From positions 1,062,001 through 1,126,000 of the forward strand of contig NZ_LR027880.1 in NCBI RefSeq assembly GCF_900537995.1: a stretch of 64,000 nt of DNA, written 5' to 3'. The notes under the pieces are model-generated. The model did not search any database. It was given only the letters and a program-made list of their open reading frames with translations, and was not told the origin of the DNA. The position numbers and the translations under genes are program-made. Below are positions 8,730-17,122 of the stretch, piece by piece. Numbering within the stretch: the first letter of the stretch is position 1; the number at the start of each line of letters is the position of its first letter. Source of the stretch: Roseburia intestinalis L1-82. Its GTDB lineage: Bacteria > Bacillota > Clostridia > Lachnospirales > Lachnospiraceae.

Positions 8730-9053
8730 CTAGACCATGCGGGTGTGGTGCAGGGCTATCTGGGTGATCCCCAGATTTTCAGCCCATGAGTCAACAGTAC
8801 ACTCCCGGCCGTCCACATTCAGCGCGGAGCCCGGAGCTTTTTCACCCTCCAGATCTTCGGTTCTGGCAAAAATAAGAGTGTCGGACTCAGCAACGCCCAA
8901 AATGTTGCCGTTTTTCATCGTGACAAGCGTGTCGTTGTCGATAATGATCGTTATACTTTTACCCTCGATTTTATGAACTTCTCCGAAGTCCTCGAGCTGC
9001 ATGAATACGAGATCAATGTCCGACGCTATGAGGTCTTTGAGACTCTTACTCAA
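8730..9053 (-). CDS. Head-tail joining/tail attachment-type protein
   Basis: 107 residues from a TTG at 9053 that overlaps the upstream gene's stop (TTGAGTAA). Other starts are the upstream ATG at 9107, which would overlap far more, or an internal ATG. The protein ('KSLKDLIASDIDLVFMQLEDFGEVHKIEGKSITIIIDNDTLV...ESDTLIFARTEDLEGEKAPGSALNVDGRECTV') resembles the lambda FII/Phage_H_T_join fold group in pattern. Its place between head genes and tail completion gene agrees. Start site is uncertain. Confidence 0.65.
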   Translation of the reverse strand: MSKSLKDLIASDIDLVFMQLEDFGEVHKIEGKSITIIIDNDTLVTMKNGNILGVAESDTLIFARTEDLEGEKAPGSALNVDGRECTVDSWAENLGITQIALHHTRMV

Positions 9054-9528
9054 CCGGATCCATAGCACCAAAAGCCGGAGGGGCTTCGGTGTCGTCCTCC
9101 TCTGCAAAGTAATCGTCGAGCAGCTTAATGACTTCGGCCTTTGTGCGCATATTCTGGGCGTCGAGTCCGTAAGCTCCAGCGAGTGCCTGCAACTCGGTGA
9201 GTCTCATTTTGTCGCTGTACTCTGGTTTTTCTGCTTTTTCACTCTGAGGATCTTCGTCTCCGTCAGCTTCCGGCTCCAGATCCTGCTCTGGTTCCTCTGC
9301 TTCCGGTTCTGCCGGATCCTCTGCCGGCTGCTGCTCGGCGCCGGCGGTTTCTGGTTCTGGCTCCAGCTCGGCCTCTGGGATAATTACGTTTGCATATTCA
9401 GCAACGCCCTGAGTCACGAGCTCGGCCTCTCTCTCAGGATCGAGAGAGAAGGGCTCGGAGTCTTTGTCTTTGGGTAATATGATCCCGTTCTCTTTATAGC
9501 CGTATACTCCGGCGATAATTTTAATCAT
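9046..9528 (-). CDS. Phage head-region protein with acidic linker and SAP/HeH-like C-terminus
   Basis: 160 residues: an N-terminal segment ('IKIIAGVYGYKENGIILPKDKDSEPFSLDPEREAELVTQGVAEY'), a long Glu/Pro/Ala-rich linker (about 50-105), then 'MRLTELQALAGAYGLDAQNMRTKAEVIKLLDDYF', the helix-extension-helix pattern of SAP/HeH domains. Such proteins lie directly after the capsid gene in many Firmicutes phages, with unknown function. Start at 9528 has AAAGGAGTCGCCAA. Confidence 0.7.
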   Translation of the reverse strand: MIKIIAGVYGYKENGIILPKDKDSEPFSLDPEREAELVTQGVAEYANVIIPEAELEPEPETAGAEQQPAEDPAEPEAEEPEQDLEPEADGDEDPQSEKAEKPEYSDKMRLTELQALAGAYGLDAQNMRTKAEVIKLLDDYFAEEDDTEAPPAFGAMDPVE

Positions 9529-9553
9529 TTGGCGACTCCTTTCTTCGCATTTC

Positions 9554-10642
9554 TTACAGTACGCTCGCAGATACCCACGGATTTTTACTTCTAGGAATTA
9601 AGAGCGGGCGACTTGTGACCTTGATCTCTCTGGACTCGGCCTTTACGTCTGCCGTGTACTTAGGAATACGGCGGCCGGTGTAGGTGTGGAACTCGCCGTC
9701 GTCCTGCTCGATCTGGGTAACTGCTCCATAGAGACCGCGGCCTGCTGCCGGGGCTGTCATAATTACGGTACCAGCCGGGAGATATGGAACGATCTGACCG
9801 CTTTCGTCCTCGTAGGTCTCGTCGTAAGTGATAAGTTTTACCATGTGACCGTCTACGTTCAGGACAGCAAAGCAGCAAGCTCCCTCCGGTAAATTCATAG
9901 GCTCGATAGTTCCGAGTATAATGCTGCGGTTGTCGAGGTATTTCTGGATTGTAGGATCCTGCAGCGCGATCTTTGAAACTCCTCGGGCCATTACGCACTC
10001 AGTAGCAGGGAGCCCGTTCTTTGTGAGCATGTAGATCATTTCAGAAAGATCTCCGTAAATGTCAGCGCCGGTTGCGTTCCATTTTACTGCCGGTGTGTAC
10101 TTCGCCGGGTTGGCTGCTTCATCGTAGAAGCGGATCTCGTACTCCTCATAGTCTCCGCTGCCGTACTTATCGGCGTAGTGTCTCAGCACATAGCCGTTGT
10201 TGAGCATACACTGGGCCGCCATGTACTCCTCACGGCCTGAGATCATTGTGTCGAACTCTGTCAGGTCTCTGTTGAGGATCTGGGCCTGTCTCTGCTGAGG
10301 TGTTACGTTCTGGAAGAGCTGCTCGCCGAACCCTTTCTTGTTGAGGTCGTCAATGGTGAGCGGTCTCTGTGGAGCGATAAACGGCGGCACATAACTGAAT
10401 GTCTTGTAACCCTCGCGCTCGATAGTGATACCGCCCTTTCGAGGCATTACGCAGGGTGCGATCTTCTTGCTGCCGTTTCTGTACTCGACGAGGACCTCCT
10501 CACCCGGGAAAATGTCCTCAGACACTCCGTTGACCGGGGCGGTAGTAGGGAAGTAGCGATCTCTTAAAAATGTTCTGTGTGTAGGCATTGCCTGAATTGC
10601 CGCCAGCATAGTGACGGTTCTGTAAATTAACGGTGTAGGCAT
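9554..10642 (-). CDS. Major capsid protein, lambda gpE family
   Basis: 362 residues from the ATG at 10642, which follows AAAAGGAGGACAATCGAA; a longer frame adds 33 residues without a ribosome site. Patterns typical of the Phage_cap_E family are present: 'PTHRTFLRDRYFPT', 'VEYRNGSKKIAPCVMPRKGGITIEREGYKTFSYVPPFIAPQRPLTIDDL', 'GREEYMAAQCMLNNGYVLRHYADKYG'. It follows the decoration and protease/scaffold genes exactly as lambda E follows D, Nu3 and C. Confidence 0.95.
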   Translation of the reverse strand: MPTPLIYRTVTMLAAIQAMPTHRTFLRDRYFPTTAPVNGVSEDIFPGEEVLVEYRNGSKKIAPCVMPRKGGITIEREGYKTFSYVPPFIAPQRPLTIDDLNKKGFGEQLFQNVTPQQRQAQILNRDLTEFDTMISGREEYMAAQCMLNNGYVLRHYADKYGSGDYEEYEIRFYDEAANPAKYTPAVKWNATGADIYGDLSEMIYMLTKNGLPATECVMARGVSKIALQDPTIQKYLDNRSIILGTIEPMNLPEGACCFAVLNVDGHMVKLITYDETYEDESGQIVPYLPAGTVIMTAPAAGRGLYGAVTQIEQDDGEFHTYTGRRIPKYTADVKAESREIKVTSRPLLIPRSKNPWVSASVL

Positions 10643-10661
10643 TTCGATTGTCCTCCTTTTC

Positions 10662-11036
10662 TTACATAGCAGAGTCGAGGAAAATGCCACCGTTGCGGAG
10701 CGCTGCCTCGTCTGCTTCTGTGATAGTGTAGTCGTCGTCAACGATAAGGGCCTCTCTGTTGAAATGGCCGGATCTGTACGCTGTTGTAAATGCGTCGGTG
10801 CTTGTTGCGTCTACCTCGTCGCAGAGAACGCCGAACGGTGTGAGCGTCTCACTTTCTCCGGCTGCTGTGCCGAGAATAACGCATTTTTTTGTTTTGCTGC
10901 TCATTGCAACGACTGTGCCGCGCGCGAGAACTCCTTCTCCGCTCGCGATTGTGACGCCCACGGCGTCAACCGGGAACTTGCCGTCAATAAAAAGATTGTC
11001 AGCGTCGCAAGCTCCAATTTTCTGATCTGCTCTCAT
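10662..11036 (-). CDS. Head decoration protein, lambda gpD family
   Basis: 124 residues from the ATG at 11036 (AAGGAGGGTATCACA upstream). The pattern 'IASGEGVLARGTVVAMSSKTKKCVILGTAAGESETLTPFGVLCDEVDATSTDAFTTAYRSGHFNREALIV' is the HDPD (gpD) family signature, ending 'RNGGIFLDSAM'. gpD-type proteins cap the three-fold sites of the expanded head. It lies between scaffold and capsid genes as in lambda. Confidence 0.9.
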   Translation of the reverse strand: MRADQKIGACDADNLFIDGKFPVDAVGVTIASGEGVLARGTVVAMSSKTKKCVILGTAAGESETLTPFGVLCDEVDATSTDAFTTAYRSGHFNREALIVDDDYTITEADEAALRNGGIFLDSAM

Positions 11037-11049
11037 TGTGATACCCTCC

Positions 11050-11478
11050 TTATTTTGTTGGTGTTGTAGGTGCCGGAACTGCGCCACCGTTAGCGATCAT
11101 AGCAGCGAGCAGGGCTACCTGAGCGTTTTCGTCGGCTGCCTGATCCTTTGGTGCAGGTGCTCCTGAGTTCGGTGTTGTGCCGACTCCGGCTGCTCCAGAG
11201 GCGGTAAAGTCGTCGGCGCTGTTCTGAATGTGCTGAGCTCCGAGCTGGGCCTGCTTTTTCATAGCCTTAAAAGCAAGCTCCTGAGCTGAGCAGGCTGTCG
11301 GTCCGTATTTAGCTTCCTTGATAAGCTCAGGATCTCCGACTGTTGCCTCGATCGTCTCGATTTCCTGCAGTCTGGAACGCTCGGCGGTTACGGCTTCGCT
11401 TGCCGCTGCCTCGCGGGCTGCGTTCTCAATCTGTGTTACGACGTCAGGGTACTGCTGTCTTAATTCTTCTGGTGTCAT
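11050..11478 (-). CDS. Nested capsid scaffold protein (internal in-frame start, Nu3-like)
   Basis: Within the protease gene, codon 278 is an ATG at 11478 preceded by AAAGGAGGTAACACCAAA, as good a ribosome site as any in the phage. It would give a 142-residue protein beginning 'TPEELRQQYPDVVTQIENAAREAAASEAVTAERSRLQEI', helical and charged, ending in a disordered P/T-rich tail. Lambda makes its scaffold Nu3 from the same type of internal start in gene C. The call rests on the ribosome site, the codon phase and the family precedent. Confidence 0.8.
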   Translation of the reverse strand: MTPEELRQQYPDVVTQIENAAREAAASEAVTAERSRLQEIETIEATVGDPELIKEAKYGPTACSAQELAFKAMKKQAQLGAQHIQNSADDFTASGAAGVGTTPNSGAPAPKDQAADENAQVALLAAMIANGGAVPAPTTPTK

Positions 11479-12309
11479 TTTGGTGTTACCTCCTTTTGGT
11501 TTATTTGTTGAAACGCTCTGAGTCGGAGCTGCTGGCTTCGATGTAGGCGTTTTAACGCTGTTAATAATTGGCACATTGCCCGGGAAATTACGAAAACCTT
11601 TGAGAGAGTGCAGCACTCCGTTGACGATAATCTCGTCTTTTTCTGAGCTCATGCACATGCTTGTCTCGCAGCCCTCGCGGATCGAAGTGCAAAAACCATT
11701 TTCGACAGCCTCGCGGCCGGTGTACCATGTTTCCTTCGCCATGATCTGTCGGATCTTCTCGGTTCCGAGGCCGGTTGCGGCGTCGTATGTTTCGGCTGCT
11801 GCCTTGTTGGCTGCTTCGAGTCTCTTATTTACCTCGAGCAGGGCCTTGTGGTTGTAATTTCCCACGAGTGTGAGCAGGGCCTCGTGTACCATGAAAAGGG
11901 CGCCCTCAGCGATTTCGCGAGTTTTGCAGCCCATAGCAATGATAGTGGCGGCGCTGGCCGCAATTCCGTCGATAACTGCAACGGTGTCACCGTTTAACTC
12001 TTTGAGTCTGTTGCAAATTCCGAGTGCGGTGTATAAGTCGCCGCCTACGGAGTTAATTCGCACGGTGATTTTTGCCTTGTCCTTGACCTGAGCCAGATCC
12101 TCGAGAAAGCCTTCCGGTGTGATGTATAAGCCCTCGACCGGCTCACCGGTCCACCAGTCTGTCGGTCTCTGGCTCACAACTTCACCGTACATGGTGATCT
12201 CAGCCTCCTCGTCGCTTACGTCGACAATGTTCCAGAACTTCTGGGCTGCGCCGGCGGGTGGAGCTGCGGGGCCATTAAGAACTCGCAGCGGGATTGTCTG
12301 CTTTTGCAT
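11050..12309 (-). CDS. Prohead protease (ClpP-like) with C-terminal scaffold region
   Basis: 419 residues. Residues 1-230 are a ClpP-type serine protease: 'ITVRINSVGGDLYTALGICN', nucleophile in 'DGIAASAATIIAMG' (Ser119), His142 in 'FMVHEALL'. The rest (about 250-419) is Ala/Gln/Thr-rich with helical charged segments and looks like a scaffold. This is the lambda C/Nu3 arrangement. The gene overlaps the portal end by 35 bp. A strong internal start for a separate scaffold protein is listed next. Confidence 0.9.
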   Translation of the reverse strand: MQKQTIPLRVLNGPAAPPAGAAQKFWNIVDVSDEEAEITMYGEVVSQRPTDWWTGEPVEGLYITPEGFLEDLAQVKDKAKITVRINSVGGDLYTALGICNRLKELNGDTVAVIDGIAASAATIIAMGCKTREIAEGALFMVHEALLTLVGNYNHKALLEVNKRLEAANKAAAETYDAATGLGTEKIRQIMAKETWYTGREAVENGFCTSIREGCETSMCMSSEKDEIIVNGVLHSLKGFRNFPGNVPIINSVKTPTSKPAAPTQSVSTNKPKGGNTKMTPEELRQQYPDVVTQIENAAREAAASEAVTAERSRLQEIETIEATVGDPELIKEAKYGPTACSAQELAFKAMKKQAQLGAQHIQNSADDFTASGAAGVGTTPNSGAPAPKDQAADENAQVALLAAMIANGGAVPAPTTPTK

Positions 12310-13939
12310 GTTGTTGATCCTCCTTTAATGAATTTTGAAGTATAAGAGAGGCGATAGCCTGAGTAGCCTCAGCCTGAGCCTCCGGGGTGGTGCCGTTAGC
12401 TTCCGCGATCATTTCGTTTTCGCGTTTTAACTGGTTCATGTTGGCTTCCCACTGGCCGCCATTCAAGCGGATCGTACTCTGTTCGTGGGTGCTGTACCCG
12501 TGCTGGTTTGCAAGGATCTCGGCGCTGATTTCTTTCGTAGGATCGAGCTGTCCCTGAGACGGTCCGATCCAGTCACTCCCGAGCCATGCTGCACGAATGA
12601 GCGGATCACTGAAAAAGCCGGGCGCCTGAATACGTCCGAGAGCTACAGCCTCAGAGAGCCAGATCTCGTAAATGGGTTTGCAAAAGTCATTAGCAAACCA
12701 CTCTCGGCGCATTTTGAACGCTTTCCATGCTTCCAGCAGTGCGGCTCTACTTGCTGAGTACGAGGCGTTGAACGATTTCAGGAGCAGATCGGCAGGGATC
12801 TCCAGCGCGGCGCCGCATTGTTCGCAGAGTGCTCTAATAAAAGCAGAAAAACCGCTTGCCGGTCTTGTCGGTGCTGCGAACTTGATATCTTCTCCCGGCT
12901 TCATTACGTTAATTGTTCCGGGGCCCATTTCGTAATCGTCAGGATCCGAAGGCTCTATCTCTGAGCCGTTTACTTCATTGAACGGCATTTCATCGGCGCC
13001 GGTGTCGGTTGTGACAAAAGCCGTGAAAAAGCTCTCGACAAGGGCGGCCATGAGCTCGCCCTCTGTGTAGCGTCTCATTTGCAGGAGCGGTTCAATGATC
13101 TGCGCCAGATATGTGACGCCTCTGTATTGCTCAGGTCTTTCGGACTCCATGACATGCAGGACATTAGGGAGCCCGGTTTTTTCACCGTATGCCTCGACTC
13201 TGGTCCATTCAGTTTCGGCCGCCGCGATAATATGCGGGTAGGTGTTGCGGAAATAATACGCTTGTATCATTCCGTTGTCGTTAATCTCTACGCCGTCAAA
13301 GATCCGGTTCCCGTTTTTGGCTTTGCCTTCGGTGGAAAAGCAGTAGTACCCCGAGTTAATCAGCGGGGTGCTGCAACGGTCAGCCTCTACGAGCTGGATC
13401 CTGAGAGAGTACGGACACATAGGAGTCGGATCGACTCGCTTAATGAGCCCGAACACGTCGCCGCTCATTAGCCAGCTCATAAGCGCGAGCTGCTGCATTG
13501 CGTAATAGTCATTTACTCCGGTAGCGTCGCAGGCATTTTTCTTTTCGGCCCAGATTTTGAACTCGGCCTCTGTTTTTTTCTGCCATTCTTTTGCAGCTTC
13601 CTGAGACATTCCCAGACGTTCGGCGTCTATGCGGCTATTTAATTTCAGGCCGCAGCCTATGACGTTTGTGCGGTTGGTTTTAATGGCAGAAGTAGCAACC
13701 GGCGCGGCCATATACAGCATACGAGCGCGCTGCCTTAGCGTGTCGTTGTTGTGGTCTATATCCCATTGAGGGGAGGAGCTGCTTGCTTTGAAACTTTTCA
13801 GCGCCTTTTTCTTCCAGCTTGCGCCGGCCTCTGAATATCCATAGTTTGAAGCTCGCGGGGCTGCTGATCCCGGACGGGCTTCGGGTGTTGCCGCCTGAGC
13901 AGGTGGCCCTTGTGTTTTGCTTGGAGTTATTTGCTGCAT
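12275..13939 (-). CDS. Portal protein, lambda gpB family
   Basis: 554 residues. Conserved features of the Phage_portal_2 family: 'HNNDTLRQRARMLYMAAPVATSAIKTNRTNVIGCGLKLNSRID', 'LVEADRC', 'VLHVMESERPEQYRGVTYLAQIIEPLLQMRRYTEGELMAALVESFFTAFV', 'LKSFNASYSASRAALLEAWKAFKMRREWF'. The dodecameric portal forms the DNA entry vertex. The N-terminal 35 residues are low-complexity P/A/Q. Start at 13939 has AAGGAGGCGAAAACC. Confidence 0.95.
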   Translation of the reverse strand: MQQITPSKTQGPPAQAATPEARPGSAAPRASNYGYSEAGASWKKKALKSFKASSSSPQWDIDHNNDTLRQRARMLYMAAPVATSAIKTNRTNVIGCGLKLNSRIDAERLGMSQEAAKEWQKKTEAEFKIWAEKKNACDATGVNDYYAMQQLALMSWLMSGDVFGLIKRVDPTPMCPYSLRIQLVEADRCSTPLINSGYYCFSTEGKAKNGNRIFDGVEINDNGMIQAYYFRNTYPHIIAAAETEWTRVEAYGEKTGLPNVLHVMESERPEQYRGVTYLAQIIEPLLQMRRYTEGELMAALVESFFTAFVTTDTGADEMPFNEVNGSEIEPSDPDDYEMGPGTINVMKPGEDIKFAAPTRPASGFSAFIRALCEQCGAALEIPADLLLKSFNASYSASRAALLEAWKAFKMRREWFANDFCKPIYEIWLSEAVALGRIQAPGFFSDPLIRAAWLGSDWIGPSQGQLDPTKEISAEILANQHGYSTHEQSTIRLNGGQWEANMNQLKRENEMIAEANGTTPEAQAEATQAIASLILQNSLKEDQQHAKADNPAASS

Positions 13940-13952
13940 GGTTTTCGCCTCC

Positions 13953-14201
13953 TTACCAGTCGCGAGGGACGACTCCGACGGCCCTGCGCTGTGATTTGTT
14001 TTCGAGCGACGCGATCTCGTCCTCCATTTCCTTGATTGCTTTGCGGATAGCTGAGAGATCTGTCTGGTATCTGGTGGCGTTTCGTGTTCCTATACCATAG
14101 GACTGAACGCCGCCGCTGAGCATTTCCTCCTCGCGCTTATAGTAAAGCTCGAGGCGAGTCTTTAATTTGCTGATTTTTTCAGCCTTTTGTTGCTGTCTCA
14201 T
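13953..14201 (-). CDS. gpW-like head-tail joining protein
   Basis: 82 residues. 'KLKTRLELYYKREEEMLSGGVQSYGIGTRNATRYQTDLSAIRKAIKEMEDEIASLE' is the pattern of the small gpW/DUF6148-type proteins. Position between large terminase and portal is that of lambda W, which seals DNA in the head before tail joining. Helical, no membrane segment. Start at 14201 has AAGGAGGTGAACC. Confidence 0.75.
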   Translation of the reverse strand: MRQQQKAEKISKLKTRLELYYKREEEMLSGGVQSYGIGTRNATRYQTDLSAIRKAIKEMEDEIASLENKSQRRAVGVVPRDW

Positions 14202-14212
14202 GGTTCACCTCC

Positions 14213-16105
14213 TTACCAGTCGTCGTACAGCTTCGAGCCGCTGGAGCGTTTTTTCTTTTCTTTTTTCTCGACGGTTTTCAGCGGTTGGCCTTTGAGGCGC
14301 CTTTCTACTGCCGTGAGATCTGGATCCAGTATTCTGAAGGCTGCCATTGCATAATTGCGGCAGTCGAGAGCCTCGTTGCGGTTATGTCCCGGCAGCTTCT
14401 CCCATTGCCATTTGTCGCCGCGTCTGGTTCGGACGAGCGACAGTTTTTCAGATAGCAAGCCAGAAAAGAAAAGAGAGTCATAACCGCGATCCTCTCCGAG
14501 TGGAAAGTGGCAGTATTTGGCTCCCTTTTCTTGCACCTTAATAGCGTTCATTATTTTACTTTTTCCGGCGTCTACTCCCAGAGTGTAGAGCCAGCACTTG
14601 CCGATCAGCTTACCGTCTATGACGATCTTCACCTTTGAAGGTGGGGCGGTGTACGGTATGCCGTCGCCGCCTTTTCCTTTTATGGCAAAAACGCGCTTGT
14701 TTTGTCTGGCCTTGCACTCGGCGTATACCTCCTGCGTAAAGTGGCCGCCGGAGTCCACGCATGTGAATGATACCTTCAGGCCCTTGCCATTCTTGAAGCG
14801 GTAAACATGGTCGATCACATCGTCGAGTCGAGCCCATACCTCTGAGGTATCAGGCCGGCCGTTGATAATTCCCTTTTTTATGCCCCACGTTTCGCCGTAG
14901 AGTCCATGCCCGACCACTTCATACTCGAGGCGGTTGTCCTGAGTGTCAACTCCGACGGTCAGCACCAGAACGTCGTCAGGGAGCTCGGCGTCGTATTGTT
15001 CGCGCCGGCTGAGCATTGCGTCCTCGTCCTCTAAATCTCCGCGATCCTCCCATAACTCACCGAGTAGGGTGTTGAATACAACCTTCAATTTTTCAGGATC
15101 GCCCTGAGCTTCGAGGAACTTCGTGACGATTTTCTCCCACGGAGTCCACGGAGACGAAAAAGCGTTAAGCCAGAAAGAGCGGTGCCCTTTTAGGTATGCG
15201 TCCGGGTTCTCGGCGATCCATTTCGCCGGCTGCTTTTTCATGGTTGCTTCTGTCTGAATACAGCCGCAGCTCGGGCACACCCATGTTATCGACTTGACCT
15301 TGTAGGTCTTTTTATTTCGTACCTTTTTGACTTCATGCTCAAAATGGATATTGTCGAAAACAATATTGTGATACTCCCCGCAATCCGGGCACTTATGACA
15401 CCAGCGCTCCTGAGTACCGGCGAAAAATCCGTTTTCAATGTTGCTGGCTCCCTTAATCGTCGGGGTTGATACCTCGATCGACTTCGCGTTGTAGAAGGTT
15501 GTCTGTCTCGCTTCTGCAAGAGCCCACGGATCGCCCTCAGTTCCTGCGCTGGACGCCCAGCGGTCGCGCTCGTCTCCGATGATGTAGCGGGCTGGAGTAG
15601 AAGCGAGGGCGCTCGGACTGTTGGAACCGGTGATTGTCAACATGCCGCCCGGGAAAGATTTCTGCAATATTGTATTGCCGGAGTCTCTCGTTTTGACGTC
15701 TGAGACCTTTTTCCTCAGCGGCTTCGAGTCTCTTATCATCGGAGCAATACGCAAGCGCGAGAACTTCCGGGCGTCGTCGAGAGTAGGCTGTACATAAATC
15801 GTAGATCCCGGATCCTGATCTATTATGTAGCCGATTATATTGAGCTCTACCTCAGATTTTCCAACCTGAGAGGCGGCTACAACGGTTAGCTTGTTGACTT
15901 TGGGATCCGTGAAGGCGTCCATTATGTCGACAAGGTACGGTGTTCGCTCATTCCTCCACGGGCCTGCCTCTGCTGAGCTTTCAGGAGATAAGCGGCGGTT
16001 TTTCTCAGCCCACTGGGACACTGTGAGGCGCTCGGGTGGTTTGAAATTCTTAACAGCTCGAACGAACGTATTGTTTAAGCTGTCAATTTCATTCTGCCTG
16101 CTCAT
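14213..16105 (-). CDS. Terminase large subunit, lambda gpA family
   Basis: 630 residues, normal gpA size. ATPase: Walker A-type 'AASQVGKSE' (77-85), Walker B 'IIGDE' (175-179). A zinc-ribbon-like insert has cysteines at 236, 239, 242 and 277, 280. The nuclease half starts at 'VLTVGVDTQDNRLEYEVVG', with the acidic 'FTCVDSGG'. It packages DNA into the prohead and cuts cos-type ends. It overlaps the small subunit by 17 bp. Confidence 0.95.
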   Translation of the reverse strand: MSRQNEIDSLNNTFVRAVKNFKPPERLTVSQWAEKNRRLSPESSAEAGPWRNERTPYLVDIMDAFTDPKVNKLTVVAASQVGKSEVELNIIGYIIDQDPGSTIYVQPTLDDARKFSRLRIAPMIRDSKPLRKKVSDVKTRDSGNTILQKSFPGGMLTITGSNSPSALASTPARYIIGDERDRWASSAGTEGDPWALAEARQTTFYNAKSIEVSTPTIKGASNIENGFFAGTQERWCHKCPDCGEYHNIVFDNIHFEHEVKKVRNKKTYKVKSITWVCPSCGCIQTEATMKKQPAKWIAENPDAYLKGHRSFWLNAFSSPWTPWEKIVTKFLEAQGDPEKLKVVFNTLLGELWEDRGDLEDEDAMLSRREQYDAELPDDVLVLTVGVDTQDNRLEYEVVGHGLYGETWGIKKGIINGRPDTSEVWARLDDVIDHVYRFKNGKGLKVSFTCVDSGGHFTQEVYAECKARQNKRVFAIKGKGGDGIPYTAPPSKVKIVIDGKLIGKCWLYTLGVDAGKSKIMNAIKVQEKGAKYCHFPLGEDRGYDSLFFSGLLSEKLSLVRTRRGDKWQWEKLPGHNRNEALDCRNYAMAAFRILDPDLTAVERRLKGQPLKTVEKKEKKKRSSGSKLYDDW

Positions 16106-16679
16106 CGTCCTCGATCATAGCCCAGCCCTGCCGATCCTTTACCCGCTTTTTATACTCCTCTGGATCGTAGTGGTACTGGGAGAGTGACAGAAGGATCTCG
16201 TTTACCTCCTCTTGTATTCTGGCAGAAGTTTCGGCCGGACTTGCAAGCTCCGCGGTATCAACCGCAAGCCGTCCCGGCATAGCCATTAACATGCTGCGGA
16301 TATTAAAAACGAGGTCCGTCGTGATAGCTTCGACGTCCTCAGCTCTGTGCATGGTTCCTTCGAGTTCGGCGAGCTGGAGCTCTGCGACTCTGGCCTTTGC
16401 GCTTTTTATATCTACCTCAGCCTGCAGCTTGTCGGTCTCCAGCTTATCGTTTTGAGCTGACGCTTTGCGATCGAGCTGCGTGCGCAGGTATTTGATGTAG
16501 TCCTTCGTTGCCTCGCCGACATTGTACCGGCGGCCTGCCGGTGTGTCGTGAGTTTTCAGAACTCCGTCTTGTGTGAGCTGCTGGATCCTCCGGGCAGTCA
16601 GCTCAAACAGTTCGGCCATTTTGGTTGTCGGCCAGTAACCCGGAGTCTCGGCCGGTTTTTCTTTTCGTGGTGTTGCCAT
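16089..16679 (-). CDS. Terminase small subunit, Nu1-like
   Basis: 196 residues. N-terminal winged helix-turn-helix ('MAELFELTARRIQQLTQDGVLKTHDTPAGRRYNVGEATKDYIKYLR'), as in lambda Nu1 and MerR-like DNA readers. It is followed by a coiled segment ('DKLQAEVDIKSAKARVAELQLAELEGTMHRAEDVE') and a C-terminal gpA-binding part. Binds packaging sites and recruits the large subunit. The stretch upstream has no gene and may hold the packaging site. Confidence 0.88.
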   Translation of the reverse strand: MATPRKEKPAETPGYWPTTKMAELFELTARRIQQLTQDGVLKTHDTPAGRRYNVGEATKDYIKYLRTQLDRKASAQNDKLETDKLQAEVDIKSAKARVAELQLAELEGTMHRAEDVEAITTDLVFNIRSMLMAMPGRLAVDTAELASPAETSARIQEEVNEILLSLSQYHYDPEEYKKRVKDRQGWAMIEDDEQAE

Positions 16680-17122
16680 GCCTTGCCTCCTTCCCGGCGT
16701 AACGAAACGGCCTAAAATTTTTCTATGAGTCTAGCAAGTTTTTGGGCTCGCAAGCACCGCAGGGAAAAAATTCGCTCAGAAGAACCTATTGAAAATTTTT
16801 TATTTTCTTTTGCCGGGTGCCCGGCGTTCGCGTTCTTTTTTCGCTTGCGTTTCTCTGCGGTGTTGGTGCGCCGACTCGGCGCGCGAGTGGTGACTTGCCT
16901 CGGCTTGCCCGGGCCTGCTGCCGGGGGCTGCGCCTCTGGTGTGGCGTGGCCTTTGGGTGTGGTCCATGTCTGGGCCAGCTTGCCGCGCCTGATGTGGTGG
17001 CTCAGTCTTAGAATGCTGAGCATATAGAAAGAGGCCAGCCGCTCGCATGGTGTGGAGTGGTTGGCCTCTGGTTCTCTGGTGGTGTATGGTGCCCGTGTGG
17101 CTGCGTGTGTGCCCTGTAGAGT
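16680..17122. other. Non-coding stretch upstream of terminase; candidate packaging (cos) region
   Basis: No convincing gene on either strand: short frames exist but lack ribosome sites and have low-complexity, unlike-protein composition. The stretch holds several dyads: a perfect 7-bp palindrome around one base at 16868-16882, GCCGGG-TG-CCCGGC at 16812-16825, and AT-rich tracts near 16795-16810. Lambda-type terminases recognise cos sites just upstream of Nu1, so packaging sites are the best guess. Confidence 0.4.
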
